Shown: one piece after another, positions 17,973 to 26,129 of the stretch
Numbering within the stretch: position 1 is the first letter of the stretch
Layout of the letters: each line of letters begins with the position of its first letter
Source of the DNA: Thermoleophilia bacterium UBA6103
Lineage (GTDB): Bacteria > Actinomycetota > Thermoleophilia > UBA2241
Direction of reading: 5' to 3'
DNA length: 35,252 nt
Assembly (NCBI GenBank): GCA_002423545.1
Contig: DIWP01000059.1
Coordinates: forward strand, 20,782-56,033
Made by a program: the position numbers and the translations under genes
The notes under the pieces: generated by a model
Database searches by the model: none
The model's input: the letters and a program-made list of their open reading frames with translations, nothing else
What the model was told of the DNA's origin: nothing

Positions 17973-18860
17973 ATGGACATCGGCAAGGCGTTCGAGGATG
18001 CCTGGAAGCTCTTCGTCAAGGACGTGGCGCCGCTGATCCTCGGCGCGTTGATCGTCCTCGTCCTGTCCATCGTGAGCCTGGGGATCCTCGCCGGTCCGCT
18101 GTGGGGCGGGCTGTACCGGATGGTCGCGCGCCGGGTCCGCGAGGGGCGGCCGGCAGACATCGGCGACGTCTTCTCCGCGTTCGACCGCTTCTGGACGCTG
18201 TTCGCCGCGGCGCTCGTCATCGGCATCCTGGTCGCCCTGGGGCTGGTCTTCCTCATCCTGCCCGGTCTGCTGCTGGCCGCCATCTGGCTCTACGTTCCGC
18301 TGTTCGTCGTCGATCGCGGCATGGGTCTCGGCGACGCCATGCGGGCCAGTCGCGAGCTGGTCTCACGGACCGGCCTCTGGGAGCACGTGGGGCTGGTCCT
18401 CGTCATCGCCGTCATCACTATCGTGGTGGGCAACATCACCGGCATCGGCTTTCTGCTCACCTGGCCGCTGACCGTCACGCTGCTCACCGCCCTGTACTTC
18501 CGCCTCTCAGGCGAGTTGGCGCTGGTCGCGGCAGCCGTCGGTGACGGCGGCGCGCCGGCGGCGCCGGCGGTGACGCCGACGCCGGGGGACACCGCGGCGG
18601 GCGCACCTCAGCAGCCGCCGGCCGGCCCAACGCAGCAGATGTCGACGGTCATGCCTCAGCAGCCGAGCCCGCCGGTCGCCGAGCAGCCGGCGTCGTCCAA
18701 CCCGTACCCGCAGCAGCCGCCGGTGACGCCTCAGCAGCCGCCGGACGGCTCACCGCAGCAGATGCCGACCGTGGCGCCGGCGCCGCCTGCGCGGGAAGCG
18801 CCGCCGGCGGGACCGCCACAAGCCGAGCCGGCGGACGAGCGGCCGCCCGCGGGCGGCTGA
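17973..18860 (+). CDS. Polytopic membrane protein with Pro/Gln-rich C-terminal tail
   Basis: 295 aa from ATG 17973. The first about 190 residues contain roughly five hydrophobic segments, including PLILGALIVLVLSIVSLGIL, LVIGILVALGLVFLILPGLL and VLVIAVITIVVGNI. This resembles the DUF975/YciC-like group of small integral membrane proteins of unknown function. Residues about 195-295 are a disordered tail in which a QQPPxGxxQQMxTV unit occurs twice, amid further PQQP blocks. The stop overlaps the start of the carbonic-anhydrase-like gene (TGATG), so the two are co-translated. Confidence 0.75.
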   Translation: MDIGKAFEDAWKLFVKDVAPLILGALIVLVLSIVSLGILAGPLWGGLYRMVARRVREGRPADIGDVFSAFDRFWTLFAAALVIGILVALGLVFLILPGLLLAAIWLYVPLFVVDRGMGLGDAMRASRELVSRTGLWEHVGLVLVIAVITIVVGNITGIGFLLTWPLTVTLLTALYFRLSGELALVAAAVGDGGAPAAPAVTPTPGDTAAGAPQQPPAGPTQQMSTVMPQQPSPPVAEQPASSNPYPQQPPVTPQQPPDGSPQQMPTVAPAPPAREAPPAGPPQAEPADERPPAGG

Positions 18861-19393
18861 TGGCCGTCTCGTCGTTCGAGGGCCATCACCCACGGATCGG
18901 CGAGGGCACGTGGGTGCATCCGTCGGCCGACGTCATCGGCGATGTGACCATCGGCCCCGACTGCTGGATCGGTCCCGGGGCCCGGCTGCGCGGTGATTAC
19001 GGCCGCATCGAGATCGGCGAGCGCACGGCGGTGGAAGACAACTGCGTGGTGCACGCCCGACCCGGAGAGGTCTGCCGCATCGGCAGGCGGGTGACCCTGG
19101 GCCATGCATGCGTGGTGCACACGAGCCGCATCGCCGACGATGCCGTCATCGGCATGGGGGCCGTGGTCAGCGACTGGGCCGAGGTCGGGGCGTGGGCGTT
19201 CGTCGGGGAGGGCGCCGTGGTGCCGCAGCGCGCCGTGGTGCCGCCGGCCGGCATCGCCGTCGGGGTGCCGGCGCGCATCCTCGACCGTCGCGTGAGCGAC
19301 GAGCAGCGGGCGGCATGGACCGGTTTCAAGCAGACCTACGTCGAGCTTGCCGCGCGCTACGCGGCCGGCTGCGCCGCCGACGATAGGACGTAG
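18860..19393 (+). CDS. Gamma-class carbonic anhydrase/acetyltransferase-like hexapeptide-repeat protein
   Basis: 177 aa; the ATG overlaps the upstream stop as TGATG. Left-handed beta-helix repeats (IGEGTWVHPSADVIGDVTIG and similar) form the trimer fold of gamma carbonic anhydrases (PaaY/YrdA-like). The three metal-binding His are in place: His65 (NCVVHAR), His82 (LGHAC) and His87 (VVHTS). It is therefore probably a zinc or iron enzyme hydrating CO2, although some relatives have other or no known activities. Co-translation with a membrane protein suggests a shared role, not a proven one. Confidence 0.85.
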   Translation: MAVSSFEGHHPRIGEGTWVHPSADVIGDVTIGPDCWIGPGARLRGDYGRIEIGERTAVEDNCVVHARPGEVCRIGRRVTLGHACVVHTSRIADDAVIGMGAVVSDWAEVGAWAFVGEGAVVPQRAVVPPAGIAVGVPARILDRRVSDEQRAAWTGFKQTYVELAARYAAGCAADDRT

Positions 19394-19657
19394 CCGTCCC
19401 GTCCCTCGAGCCTCGCCGACATCGTAGTCCAGCGGCCGTGGTGTGCAGCCCGGCCTGACGCTCGCGTTCGTCCGCCGCTCTCCACGTCTCCGTCTGGACG
19501 ATCCCTCAGCTCGAGGTTGCCTGCCGTTATTAAGAATGAGGTTTGTTTTCATCTCGCAACGGCAATAGCAGACTCAACCGCACGTGTCCCGAGTAGGAGG
19601 CGATGGAGTCTTCCGCACGCTGGTGCCGAAGGGGCAGCAAAGGAGTCTGGAGGAGAT

Positions 19658-20215
19658 ATGAAGCGGGTACTGATCATCTTGGCGGCCGTCGTACTGCTGG
19701 CCGTGCCGTTCGTGATCGCGGCATGCGGCGGCGACGACACCGAGCCGGCCGAGACCACCGCGCCGGCGGAGACGCCGATGGCAGAAGAGTCGCCGATGAT
19801 GAAAGACATCGTCGACACCGCGGTGGAGGCCGGCGACTTCACGACCCTGGCGACGGCTCTGACCGAGGCCGGCCTGGTCGAGACGCTCAAGGGTGAGGGC
19901 CCGTTCACGGTCTTCGCTCCCACCGATGCGGCGTTCGAGAAGCTCCCCGAGGGGACCGTCGAGACACTGCTCGACGATCCGCAGGGTCAGCTGACCGACA
20001 TCCTGACCTACCATGTCGTGCCCGGCAAGGTCATGTCGACCGATCTGAGCGACGGCATGACGGCGACCACCGTCCAGGGTGACGACATCACCATCACCAT
20101 CGCAGAGGACGGCACGGTCATGGTGAACGACGCGGTGGTCACCACCGCCGACATCGAGACCTCCAACGGCGTCATCCATGTGATCGACTCCGTGCTGCTG
20201 CCGCCGGCGGAGTGA
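19658..20215 (+). CDS. Fasciclin (FAS1) domain lipoprotein
   Basis: 185 aa from ATG 19658 with GGAGG 4 nt upstream. Signal peptide II with lipobox ending at Cys23 (FVIAAC), then an acidic Thr/Pro/Glu linker (about 24-45). One FAS1 domain follows, with its conserved boxes FTVFAPTDAAFEKLP, LTYHVVPGKV and NGVIHVIDSVLLP. Such proteins are displayed on the outer face of the membrane and mediate adhesion or matrix contacts. The 264-bp upstream gap is GC-rich except for an AT-richer pocket near 19527-19550 that may hold the promoter. Confidence 0.9.
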   Translation: MKRVLIILAAVVLLAVPFVIAACGGDDTEPAETTAPAETPMAEESPMMKDIVDTAVEAGDFTTLATALTEAGLVETLKGEGPFTVFAPTDAAFEKLPEGTVETLLDDPQGQLTDILTYHVVPGKVMSTDLSDGMTATTVQGDDITITIAEDGTVMVNDAVVTTADIETSNGVIHVIDSVLLPPAE

Positions 20216-20268
20216 TGGCAGTCTGAGGTACTCGTCCCGTGGGCCCATGAGCCGCGGCAGATGAATCC

Positions 20269-20301
20269 GGGGTCGGCGACGAGAGACTCGTCGCCGGCCC
20301 C
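20269..20301. terminator. Strong bidirectional hairpin terminator
   Basis: A 15-bp stem (20269-20283 with 20287-20301, one G-T wobble) closes on a 3-nt loop. It lies between the convergent ends of the fasciclin gene (20215) and the small gene at 20337. Confidence 0.7.
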
Positions 20302-20336
20302 GTCTTCGAGCACCCGGCCGTCGTGCACCCGGTCCA

Positions 20337-20492
20337 TCAGTGGTGCTTGTCGTGGTCCGACTCGAACTTCTTCTTGCCCGTCTTCTTGCCGTACTCCTTG
20401 ATGTAGGCGCCGTAGACCTTGCAGTCGTCGCAGCCCTTGCCGCAGCATTTCTTCCACTGCTTCTTGGTGAAGTCGGCGGCCAGCTTGCCCAT
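20337..20492 (-). CDS. Tiny Lys/Cys-rich protein (51 aa)
   Basis: From ATG 20492 with GGCAGGG upstream. The sequence contains QWKKCCGKGCDDCKVYGAY, with four Cys within nine residues, then a Lys-rich helix and a His/Asp tail (ESDHDKHH). The Cys group could bind zinc or copper, and the basic part could contact nucleic acid. Not recognised as a named family. It starts 70 bp after the SagB-like gene end and may be co-transcribed with it. Confidence 0.6.
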   Translation of the reverse strand: MGKLAADFTKKQWKKCCGKGCDDCKVYGAYIKEYGKKTGKKKFESDHDKHH

Positions 20493-20562
20493 GTGTCCCT
20501 GCCTTTCGAGTGCGATCCTGAGCCGCCCCGTCCCTGGTACCGGGCGGCCGTTCTGTGCGCCC

Positions 20563-21423
20563 TCAGCGCCGCTCGCGCGTCGCCTCCCGCCGGCGGGCGA
20601 GCGTGGACATGTAGAGGACGCTCTCACGCTGTCCATCGGCGCCCACCAGCGCGTTGGCCTCTTCGTCGTAGAGCGCCGCTATCTGACACGTCGCCAGGCC
20701 CAGGCCCAGAGCGGCCAGAGCCGTGTTCTGGGCGATGTGGCCGGCCTCCATGTACATGTACCGGTAGCCGCGCTGGCGGTACTTCCATGTGGTGCGCTCG
20801 AAGACGGCGCTCCAGAGCAGCACGGCGTCGGCGGTCAGGGCGATCTGCTGGTCGAGCGCCGCCCGGGCCGTCTCGACACGCACGTCCCCGAGCCGAACAG
20901 GGTCGAGCGCGTGGCGGCGGATGTCGTAGTGCCAGACGCCGGCCGCCAGATCGGCGACCCGGTGGACCGCCACGTAGGACTCGATGGGATAGAGCGCGCC
21001 GGCCGACGGAGCGGTGCGGAGCGCCATATCGTCGGCTGCCAGCGTCATGCCGTCGCCCGCCCAGAGCACCTGGGCCAGCTCGGCGAGGCTGAGACTCTCC
21101 TGCGTGTAGCGACGTTCGCTGCGCCGCCGCTGCAACAGCGACCAGAGTCCGGGTCCGCCTTCCCGCAGCGGCTCCGGGAGCGGTACGCGGCCTTCGGCGG
21201 GGTAGACCTTGTGGTCGGACGGCTGTCGTTCCCAGTCCAGCTGCCAGCCGCGCAGGCTCTGGCGCTCGTACCGCGTGGCGCGCTGGAACGACTCACCCGG
21301 TCTGTCGGCGACGCCTGGTCCGTCAGTGCGTGGCGCGTCGGCACCCGGGCTATCGCCACCCGGTCTCTGAGCTGCCGGACCGTCTGCACGCGGTGCGTGG
21401 GGATTCGTCCTTTCGTCGCTCAC
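20563..21423 (-). CDS. SagB/ThcOx-type nitroreductase-fold flavoprotein
   Basis: 286 aa from GTG 21423. The first about 50 residues are a Pro/Ala/Gly-rich low-complexity extension, so a later start is possible. The nitroreductase fold is shown by RRSERRYTQESLSLAELAQ, RTAPSAGALYPIESYVAV, the helix with YMYMEAGHIAQNTALAALGL and GLATCQIAALYDEEANAL. This is the SagB/ThcOx group: FMN proteins best known for oxidising azolines in peptide natural products, but also found alone. No cyclodehydratase or precursor peptide is evident nearby, so it is likely a general FMN oxidoreductase. Confidence 0.8.
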   Translation of the reverse strand: MSDERTNPHAPRADGPAAQRPGGDSPGADAPRTDGPGVADRPGESFQRATRYERQSLRGWQLDWERQPSDHKVYPAEGRVPLPEPLREGGPGLWSLLQRRRSERRYTQESLSLAELAQVLWAGDGMTLAADDMALRTAPSAGALYPIESYVAVHRVADLAAGVWHYDIRRHALDPVRLGDVRVETARAALDQQIALTADAVLLWSAVFERTTWKYRQRGYRYMYMEAGHIAQNTALAALGLGLATCQIAALYDEEANALVGADGQRESVLYMSTLARRREATRERR

Positions 21424-21713
21424 GTCTGCCCGGCCTCGTGTGTCTGCAACGGCACTCCTCGATGCTGTGGTGGCTTCGTTCGATGACGCGTCATGACCGC
21501 TGCGCCCTCGCGCCCGTTATGCCCATGTGCGCTGATCCGTACCCTGGCCGCTCCGCATGGCCTGCGTTGAGATGCCGACCCAGCGGTGAGAGTATTGCGT
21601 GGAGCGATGCTGAGAGTGTCTCCTTCAGCTCAGGAGAGAACCGGGGGAGGCGACTCGTCGCTCTCGCGGCGTTCGATGGGGGAGACCCCGAAGACCACGG
21701 ACAGGGAGGGCCG

Positions 21714-22223
21714 ATGGACGTCCACGAGGTGATCGCACAGCGGTACAGCGTGCGGGCCTACAAGCCCGATCCGGTGCCGGATGAGAAGCTCGGCGCCGTC
21801 CTCGAGGCGGCACGGCTGGCTCCTACGGCGGCCAACCGTCAGCCCTTCCGGGTGCTCGTGCTCGGCACGGCCGGTCACGAGGCCGAGCTCAAGCGGATCT
21901 ACGGCAAGGACTGGTTCGTGCAGCCGCCCCTGGTGCTCGGTGTCTGCGCCGTGACCGACGAGGCGTGGCGGCGCATGGACGGCAGGCCGTACGCAGACGT
22001 CGATGCCGCCATCGCCATGGACCATCTGATCCTGGCGGCCGCCGGCGAGGGTCTCGGGACATGCTGGATCGCGGCGTTCGATCCGGTCGCCGCGCGGGAG
22101 GTACTGGGACTGCCCGACGGCGTCGAGCCGATGGCCTTCACGCCGCTCGGCTACCCGGCTGACGAGCCCCGGGCCAAGAAGCGCAAGCCGCTCGCCGATC
22201 TGGTCAAGTACGACCGCTGGTGA
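21714..22223 (+). CDS. Nitroreductase family protein
   Basis: 169 aa from ATG 21714 with AGGGAGGG 3 nt upstream. Compact FMN-dependent nitroreductase: IAQRYSVRAYKPDPVPDEKL, ARLAPTAANRQPFRVLV (FMN phosphate site), MDHLILAAAGEGLGTCWIAAFD and the C-terminal PLGYPADEPRAKKRKPL. Short members of this type are widespread in anaerobes and reduce nitro or quinone groups or flavins. It is divergent from the SagB-like gene across 290 bp in which I see no other feature. A weak stem (GCCGCC 22284-22289 with GGCGGC 22294-22299) separates its end from arsR. Confidence 0.85.
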   Translation: MDVHEVIAQRYSVRAYKPDPVPDEKLGAVLEAARLAPTAANRQPFRVLVLGTAGHEAELKRIYGKDWFVQPPLVLGVCAVTDEAWRRMDGRPYADVDAAIAMDHLILAAAGEGLGTCWIAAFDPVAAREVLGLPDGVEPMAFTPLGYPADEPRAKKRKPLADLVKYDRW

Positions 22224-22305
22224 CAGCCGCCCGGGCGGTCGAGTGCCGGCAGGTACGTCGGGGCCGGCTGGGGAGGAGTCGCTGCCGCCGGAGGGCGGCG
22301 CAGGC

Positions 22306-22680
22306 TCAGCGAGCGCTCGCGTCCGCGGAGCATGTCGGGCCGGGCGTCTCGGCGGCACCCTCGGTCCGGCGACGATCGATGAGATCGAGGAACGCGTCCA
22401 GACGATCGAAGAACGCCGTCCAGTCGAGCGAGTAGTACACGCGGGTTCCCTCGCTGCGCTGCGTGACGAAGCCGGTCTGGCGCAGGACCGCCAGGTGGTG
22501 CGAGATGAGCGGCTGGCTCGCGTCCAGCGACGCGACGATCTCGCAGACGCAGCGCTCGCCGCCGAAGAGCTGCTCGATGATGCCGGCCCGAGTCTCGTTG
22601 CAGAACGCCTTGAAGAACGGCGTGAAGGCGACCATGCCCTCCGCCGCCGGGGCCGTGGTCGTCGTGCTCTCTGGTGTCAT
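22306..22680 (-). CDS. arsR: ArsR-family metalloregulator
   Basis: 124 aa from ATG 22680. Winged helix with the dimer and recognition elements FNETRAGII-like start, SLDASQPLISHHLAVLRQTGFV, and TRVYYSLD wing. Cys44-Val-Cys46 (GERCVCEI) lies at the start of the DNA-binding helix, as in As(III)/Sb(III)-responsive ArsR proteins. Metal binding there would release DNA. Divergent from the six-gene ArsP operon; the shared operator region is at 22748-22792. A third Cys (Cys27) and a C-terminal Cys could complete a trigonal site. Confidence 0.88.
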   Translation of the reverse strand: MTPESTTTTAPAAEGMVAFTPFFKAFCNETRAGIIEQLFGGERCVCEIVASLDASQPLISHHLAVLRQTGFVTQRSEGTRVYYSLDWTAFFDRLDAFLDLIDRRRTEGAAETPGPTCSADASAR

Positions 22681-22747
22681 CCCTGCCTCGCGGATCGACG
22701 TTCTCGTGAGTCACCCCCGCCCGACGGGCCTCACGACCATGCTCGCA

Positions 22748-22792
22748 AGGATACGTTGACACGCACACTTGGTCAACGATACCTTATATAAG
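22748..22792. promoter_or_regulatory. Overlapping divergent promoters with ArsR operator candidate
   Basis: Minus strand (arsR): -35 TTGACC at 22776-22771, a 17-bp spacer, -10 TATCCT at 22753-22748. Plus strand (operon): -35 TTGACA at 22756-22761 and -10 TACCTT at 22780-22785 (18 bp). A perfect inverted repeat CGTTGAC (22754-22760)/GTCAACG (22772-22778) covers both -35 boxes. A perfect 10-bp palindrome CTTATATAAG follows at 22783-22792. One ArsR dimer here could silence both directions. Confidence 0.65.
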
Positions 22793-22831
22793 AATCGATG
22801 GATGAAGCGATGACTGGGAGACGAGACGATC

Positions 22832-23665
22832 ATGGACGCATCAGCGCCGGTCGATTGGAGGCCCGACTCGAGCGTCGACCGGCGCCGCGCCGCCGGGCCG
22901 CTGGCCTTCTTCTCCGACGTGCACGGCAACCTGCCCGGCCTGCAGGCGATCTTGGCCGACATCGGTGCACGGCCCGGCGTCGAGGCGCTGTGCCTCGGCG
23001 ACCTGGTGGGCTACGGCCCGCATCCCAACGATGTGGTGGGCCTGCTGCACGAGCGCCACATCCCGACGCTCATGGGCAACTACGATCGCGGCATCGGTCT
23101 GGAGACCGGCGAGTGCGGCTGCGTGTACGTCACCGACGAGCAGAAGGCGGAAGGCGCCGCGTCGCTGGCCTGGACCACCGGCGCCGTCACGGCGGCGACG
23201 CGCAGCCGCCTGCGCAGCCTCGGTGGGCACCTGCTCATCGATACGCCGGTCGGCCTGCTCCTGGCGGTCCACGCGAGTCCCCGGCGCCTCAACGAGTACC
23301 TCTTCGAGGATCGACCGGAGACGTCGCTGCGTCGTCTGGTGGGCGAGGCCGAGCTGGAGATGGGCACTCCCCTGCGCGCCATCATCTTCGGCCACACACA
23401 CGTCCCCTATGTCCGCGACGTTCCGCATCCGACCGAGGACCGCACGGTCACCTTCGTCAACGACGGCAGCGCCGGTCGGCCGCGGGACGGCGATTGGCGA
23501 GCCTGCTATGCCCTGATCGACGCGGGCTTCGGCGAGCCGGACACGCTGGCTGTCTCGTTCGTGCGCGTGCCCTACGACCACGCCGCCCTGCAGGCGGCGC
23601 TGGCGGGCACGAGCCTGATCACCACCTTCGCAGGTCCCGCCGGCGGGGACAGGACCGGAGCGTGA
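22832..23665 (+). CDS. Calcineurin-like metallophosphoesterase of the arsenic operon
   Basis: 277 aa from ATG 22832. Metal-site motifs are Asp29 and His31 (FFSDVHGNL), Asp57 (CLGDLVGYGPHP), Asn83 (MGNYDRGIG, where Tyr replaces the usual His), a His in LLAVHASP and GHTHVP. YfcE/MJ0936-like phosphodiesterase; two metal ions are expected. Genes of this kind occur repeatedly beside arsR and ArsP-like permeases, but the substrate is not established. The stop overlaps the permease start (GTGA at 23662). Confidence 0.85.
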   Translation: MDASAPVDWRPDSSVDRRRAAGPLAFFSDVHGNLPGLQAILADIGARPGVEALCLGDLVGYGPHPNDVVGLLHERHIPTLMGNYDRGIGLETGECGCVYVTDEQKAEGAASLAWTTGAVTAATRSRLRSLGGHLLIDTPVGLLLAVHASPRRLNEYLFEDRPETSLRRLVGEAELEMGTPLRAIIFGHTHVPYVRDVPHPTEDRTVTFVNDGSAGRPRDGDWRACYALIDAGFGEPDTLAVSFVRVPYDHAALQAALAGTSLITTFAGPAGGDRTGA

Positions 23666-24900
23666 GCACCGACGCCGTCACATCGGCCGGGCGCACAGGC
23701 GGCGCACCATCGCTCGCGTCGGCGGACGAGACGGCAGCGGCACGGGAGCCGGACGCGACCGCACAGACGACCCCGTCGCCGGCGTCAACGCCCGCCATCC
23801 CAGCATGTGCCTGCGACACGGCGGCCGGTCACGGCGCCGCGGCGGGCCGCGGCTCGCCGGGCGGGTCAGGCCGCGCGTCGCGGTGGGCGGCGCGTGTCCC
23901 GCTCTGGCTCTGGCTGGCACTGGCCGTAGGCGCCTGGGGAGTAGCCTGGCACTGGCTGGCGCCGTTCATCGACTGGCTGGCGTACGACGTCCTGCGGCTC
24001 GGGGACGGCCGCTTCGGATCCGCCGTCGCCTTCTTCATCTACGACGTCCCCAAGGTCATGCTGCTGCTGGTGGCGGTGGTCTTCGGCGTCGGCATCCTGC
24101 GTTCGTTCTTCAGCCCCGAGCGCACGCGGCACCTGCTCGCCGGACGACGCGAGCTGGTCGGCAACGTCATGGCCTCCGGTCTGGGCATCGCCACGCCGTT
24201 CTGCACGTGCTCGGCGATCCCCCTGTTCCTCGGCTTCGTCGAGGCGGGCGTGCCGCTCGGCGTCACGTTCTCGTTCCTCATCGCGGCGCCGATGATCAAC
24301 GAGGTCGCCCTCGTGTTGCTCGCGGGTCTGTTCGGCTGGCAGGTGGCCGCCCTGTACGTGGGTACCGGGCTGTTCATCGCCATCACGGCGGGCTGGATCG
24401 TCGGGCGGCTGGGCATGGAGCGCTACATCCAGGACTGGGTGCGGGACATCCGCATGGGCGAGAGCGCCTCAGAGGAGAAGCTCGACTGGAACGGCCGCGT
24501 GCGCTACGCGCTGCAGGCGGTGCGCGACATCGTCGGCAAGGTCTGGCTCTACGTGGTGCTCGGCATCGCCGTAGGCGCCGCCATCCACGGCTATGTGCCC
24601 GAGAACTTCATGGCCGGCATCATGGGCGAGAGCGCCTGGTGGAGCGTTCCGGCGGGCGTCCTGATGGGGGTGCCGATGTACTCCAATGCCGCCGGCATCA
24701 TCCCGATCGTCGAGGCCCTGCTCGAGAAAGGCGCCGCGCTCGGCACCGTGCTGGCGTTCATGATGGCCGTCATCGGTCTCTCGCTGCCGGAGATCATCAT
24801 CCTGCGCAAGGTGCTGCGCTGGCAGCTGATCGCCGTCTTCGTCGGCGTGGTGGCAGCCGGCATCCTCGGCGTCGGTTACCTGTTCAACCTCGTTCTGTAG
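23662..24900 (+). CDS. arsP: ArsP-type (DUF318) permease, organoarsenical efflux
   Basis: 412 aa from GTG 23662, overlapping the previous stop. A disordered Ala/Thr/Pro-rich N-terminus (1-80) contains an ACAC pair (Cys49, Cys51). About eight membrane segments follow. The diagnostic motif TPFCTCSAIPLFLGF places Cys181 and Cys183 in a helix, as in ArsP, where these cysteines bind trivalent methylarsenicals for export. A second pseudo-repeat has GVPMYSNAAGIIPI. The family also includes permeases of unknown substrate, so methylarsenite export is inferred from the motif and the neighbouring arsR and arsM. Confidence 0.85.
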   Translation: MSTDAVTSAGRTGGAPSLASADETAAAREPDATAQTTPSPASTPAIPACACDTAAGHGAAAGRGSPGGSGRASRWAARVPLWLWLALAVGAWGVAWHWLAPFIDWLAYDVLRLGDGRFGSAVAFFIYDVPKVMLLLVAVVFGVGILRSFFSPERTRHLLAGRRELVGNVMASGLGIATPFCTCSAIPLFLGFVEAGVPLGVTFSFLIAAPMINEVALVLLAGLFGWQVAALYVGTGLFIAITAGWIVGRLGMERYIQDWVRDIRMGESASEEKLDWNGRVRYALQAVRDIVGKVWLYVVLGIAVGAAIHGYVPENFMAGIMGESAWWSVPAGVLMGVPMYSNAAGIIPIVEALLEKGAALGTVLAFMMAVIGLSLPEIIILRKVLRWQLIAVFVGVVAAGILGVGYLFNLVL

Positions 24901-24973
24901 ATCGGCATCGATATCGATCGGCGCCGCGGAGCCCGGTCGATCGCCGCTCAACACGACACACAGGGAGACGAAC

Positions 24974-25219
24974 ATGAAGCTGGAGATACTGGGCAGCGGC
25001 TGCGCCAACTGCGACAAGCTGGAGGCGCTGACCAGAGAGGTGATCGCCGAGCTGGGCATCGCCGACGCCGAGATCGGTCACGTGACCGACTACGCTGAGA
25101 TCATGCGCTACGGCGTCATGAGTACCCCGGCGCTGGCCATCGACGGGAAGGTCGTCCTTACCGGCAAGGTGCCGAGCAAGGCAGACTTGACGACGATCGT
25201 CACTTCGGCGCTGGCATGA
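24974..25219 (+). CDS. Small thioredoxin-fold CxxC protein (redox-active disulfide protein 2 type)
   Basis: 81 aa from ATG 24974 with AGGGAG upstream. The redox motif is Cys10-Ala-Asn-Cys13 (GSGCANCDKLE), and the cis-Pro region is GVMSTPALAIDGKVV. This compact cytosolic thioredoxin type is commonly found right behind ArsP-like permeases and could keep exporter or cargo thiols reduced. The 73-bp gap after arsP contains a perfect 12-bp palindrome (24907-24918) of unknown meaning. The stop overlaps the next start (ATGA). Confidence 0.88.
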   Translation: MKLEILGSGCANCDKLEALTREVIAELGIADAEIGHVTDYAEIMRYGVMSTPALAIDGKVVLTGKVPSKADLTTIVTSALA

Positions 25220-25587
25220 TCGGCGTGTTGCCCTGCTCGGGCTCGTGCAACGTTGGGCAGTTGACCGCCAAGGCGGTCATCGCGGCGATGGAGCAGCGCC
25301 CCGGAGAGGTCGGCTTCGTCTGCGCGCTGGGTCTGCCGCTGGGAATACCCGGTATCGTCAAGAAGGCACGGGAGAACTACGATGCGCACATGGGTCTCGA
25401 TGGGTGTCCCGTCGGGTGTGCCTCGAAGGCCCTGCGGAGCGCCGGCGTCCAGCCGGCGACGAGCCTGGTCGTCGATCAGACCCTGTGTCTGGAGAAGACC
25501 GGCGACATGAGGGACGAGACCGGCCTGGAAGATCTCATCGCACGAGTGGTGGAACACGTCGATGCGCTGTCTAGGGGAGGCCTATGA
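25216..25587 (+). CDS. DGC-domain putative zinc-binding protein
   Basis: 123 aa, ATG 25216 within an ATGA overlap. The DGC family signature is visible: an N-terminal LPCSGSCNVGQ (Cys7, Cys11), Cys36 in VCALGLPLGIPGI, and LDGCPVGCASKAL (Cys64, Cys68). Four or five Cys suggest binding of zinc or a thiophilic ion such as As(III). Such proteins frequently accompany metalloid permeases; the function is unproven. The relic at 32996-33219 is a broken relative. Confidence 0.82.
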   Translation: MIGVLPCSGSCNVGQLTAKAVIAAMEQRPGEVGFVCALGLPLGIPGIVKKARENYDAHMGLDGCPVGCASKALRSAGVQPATSLVVDQTLCLEKTGDMRDETGLEDLIARVVEHVDALSRGGL

Positions 25588-26075
25588 GGTCAATGAGACC
25601 AGGTTCGCGCTCGGCCTGGGGCCGCGTGCATCTTCTGGTGTCGACGACCGCGTTGGTGCTCGGCATCGCGGTGCTGGCGGGCGCGTGTGGCGGTGACGAC
25701 GGACAGGGATCGGACGCCGCCTTTCCAACGGATACCGCGACGACGGAGTCGGACGGGAGTCAGACCTCGTCGCCGGGGTCGCAGGCGCAGGTCACATTCG
25801 TCGAGCTGGGCTCAGACAGCTGCATCCCGTGCAAGGAGATGCGGCCGATCATGGCTGAGATCGAGAAGAAGTACAGCGGCTCGGTCGAGGTCGTCTTCTA
25901 CGACGTCTACGAACAGGGCGACAAGGCCGAGGAGTACGGCGTCCGGGTGATCCCCACCCAGGTGTTCCTGGACGAGAGCGGCATCGAGTTCTACCGTCAC
26001 GAGGGGTTCCTGACGCTGATGGCGATCGAGAGCCTGCTGGCGGAGCGCGGCATCGAGCCCGCGGCTGGTCAGTGA
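25584..26075 (+). CDS. Membrane-anchored thioredoxin-fold lipoprotein
   Basis: 163 aa, ATG 25584 in an ATGA overlap. Signal peptide II with lipobox LAGAC (Cys35), then a 35-residue Ser/Thr/Asp linker and a thioredoxin domain with active site Cys80-Ile-Pro-Cys83 and cis-Pro region VIPTQVF. It therefore works outside the cytoplasmic membrane. Electrons would come from the CcdA-like protein encoded next. A role in reducing disulfides or As(V)/methylarsenate species outside the cell is inference. Confidence 0.85.
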   Translation: MRSMRPGSRSAWGRVHLLVSTTALVLGIAVLAGACGGDDGQGSDAAFPTDTATTESDGSQTSSPGSQAQVTFVELGSDSCIPCKEMRPIMAEIEKKYSGSVEVVFYDVYEQGDKAEEYGVRVIPTQVFLDESGIEFYRHEGFLTLMAIESLLAERGIEPAAGQ

Positions 26076-26129
26076 GGTCGGCCTCAGGGCGAGGCGGGCA
26101 GGCGCCGATCTGCTGAGCGAGCCCGACCT

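Noticed and set aside
20337..21423. Azole-peptide (RiPP) gene cluster around the SagB-like gene
   Set aside because: No YcaO cyclodehydratase, leader-binding protein, protease or exporter is present in the neighbourhood; only mentioned as a remote possibility.
22243..22791. 182-codon plus-strand frame across arsR
   Set aside because: Antisense shadow of arsR; it ends in the operator region and has no ribosome site.
22798..23661. Long in-frame N-terminal extension of the ArsP permease
   Set aside because: The extension overlaps the metallophosphoesterase gene entirely; the GTG at 23662 in a GTGA overlap gives the normal ArsP length.
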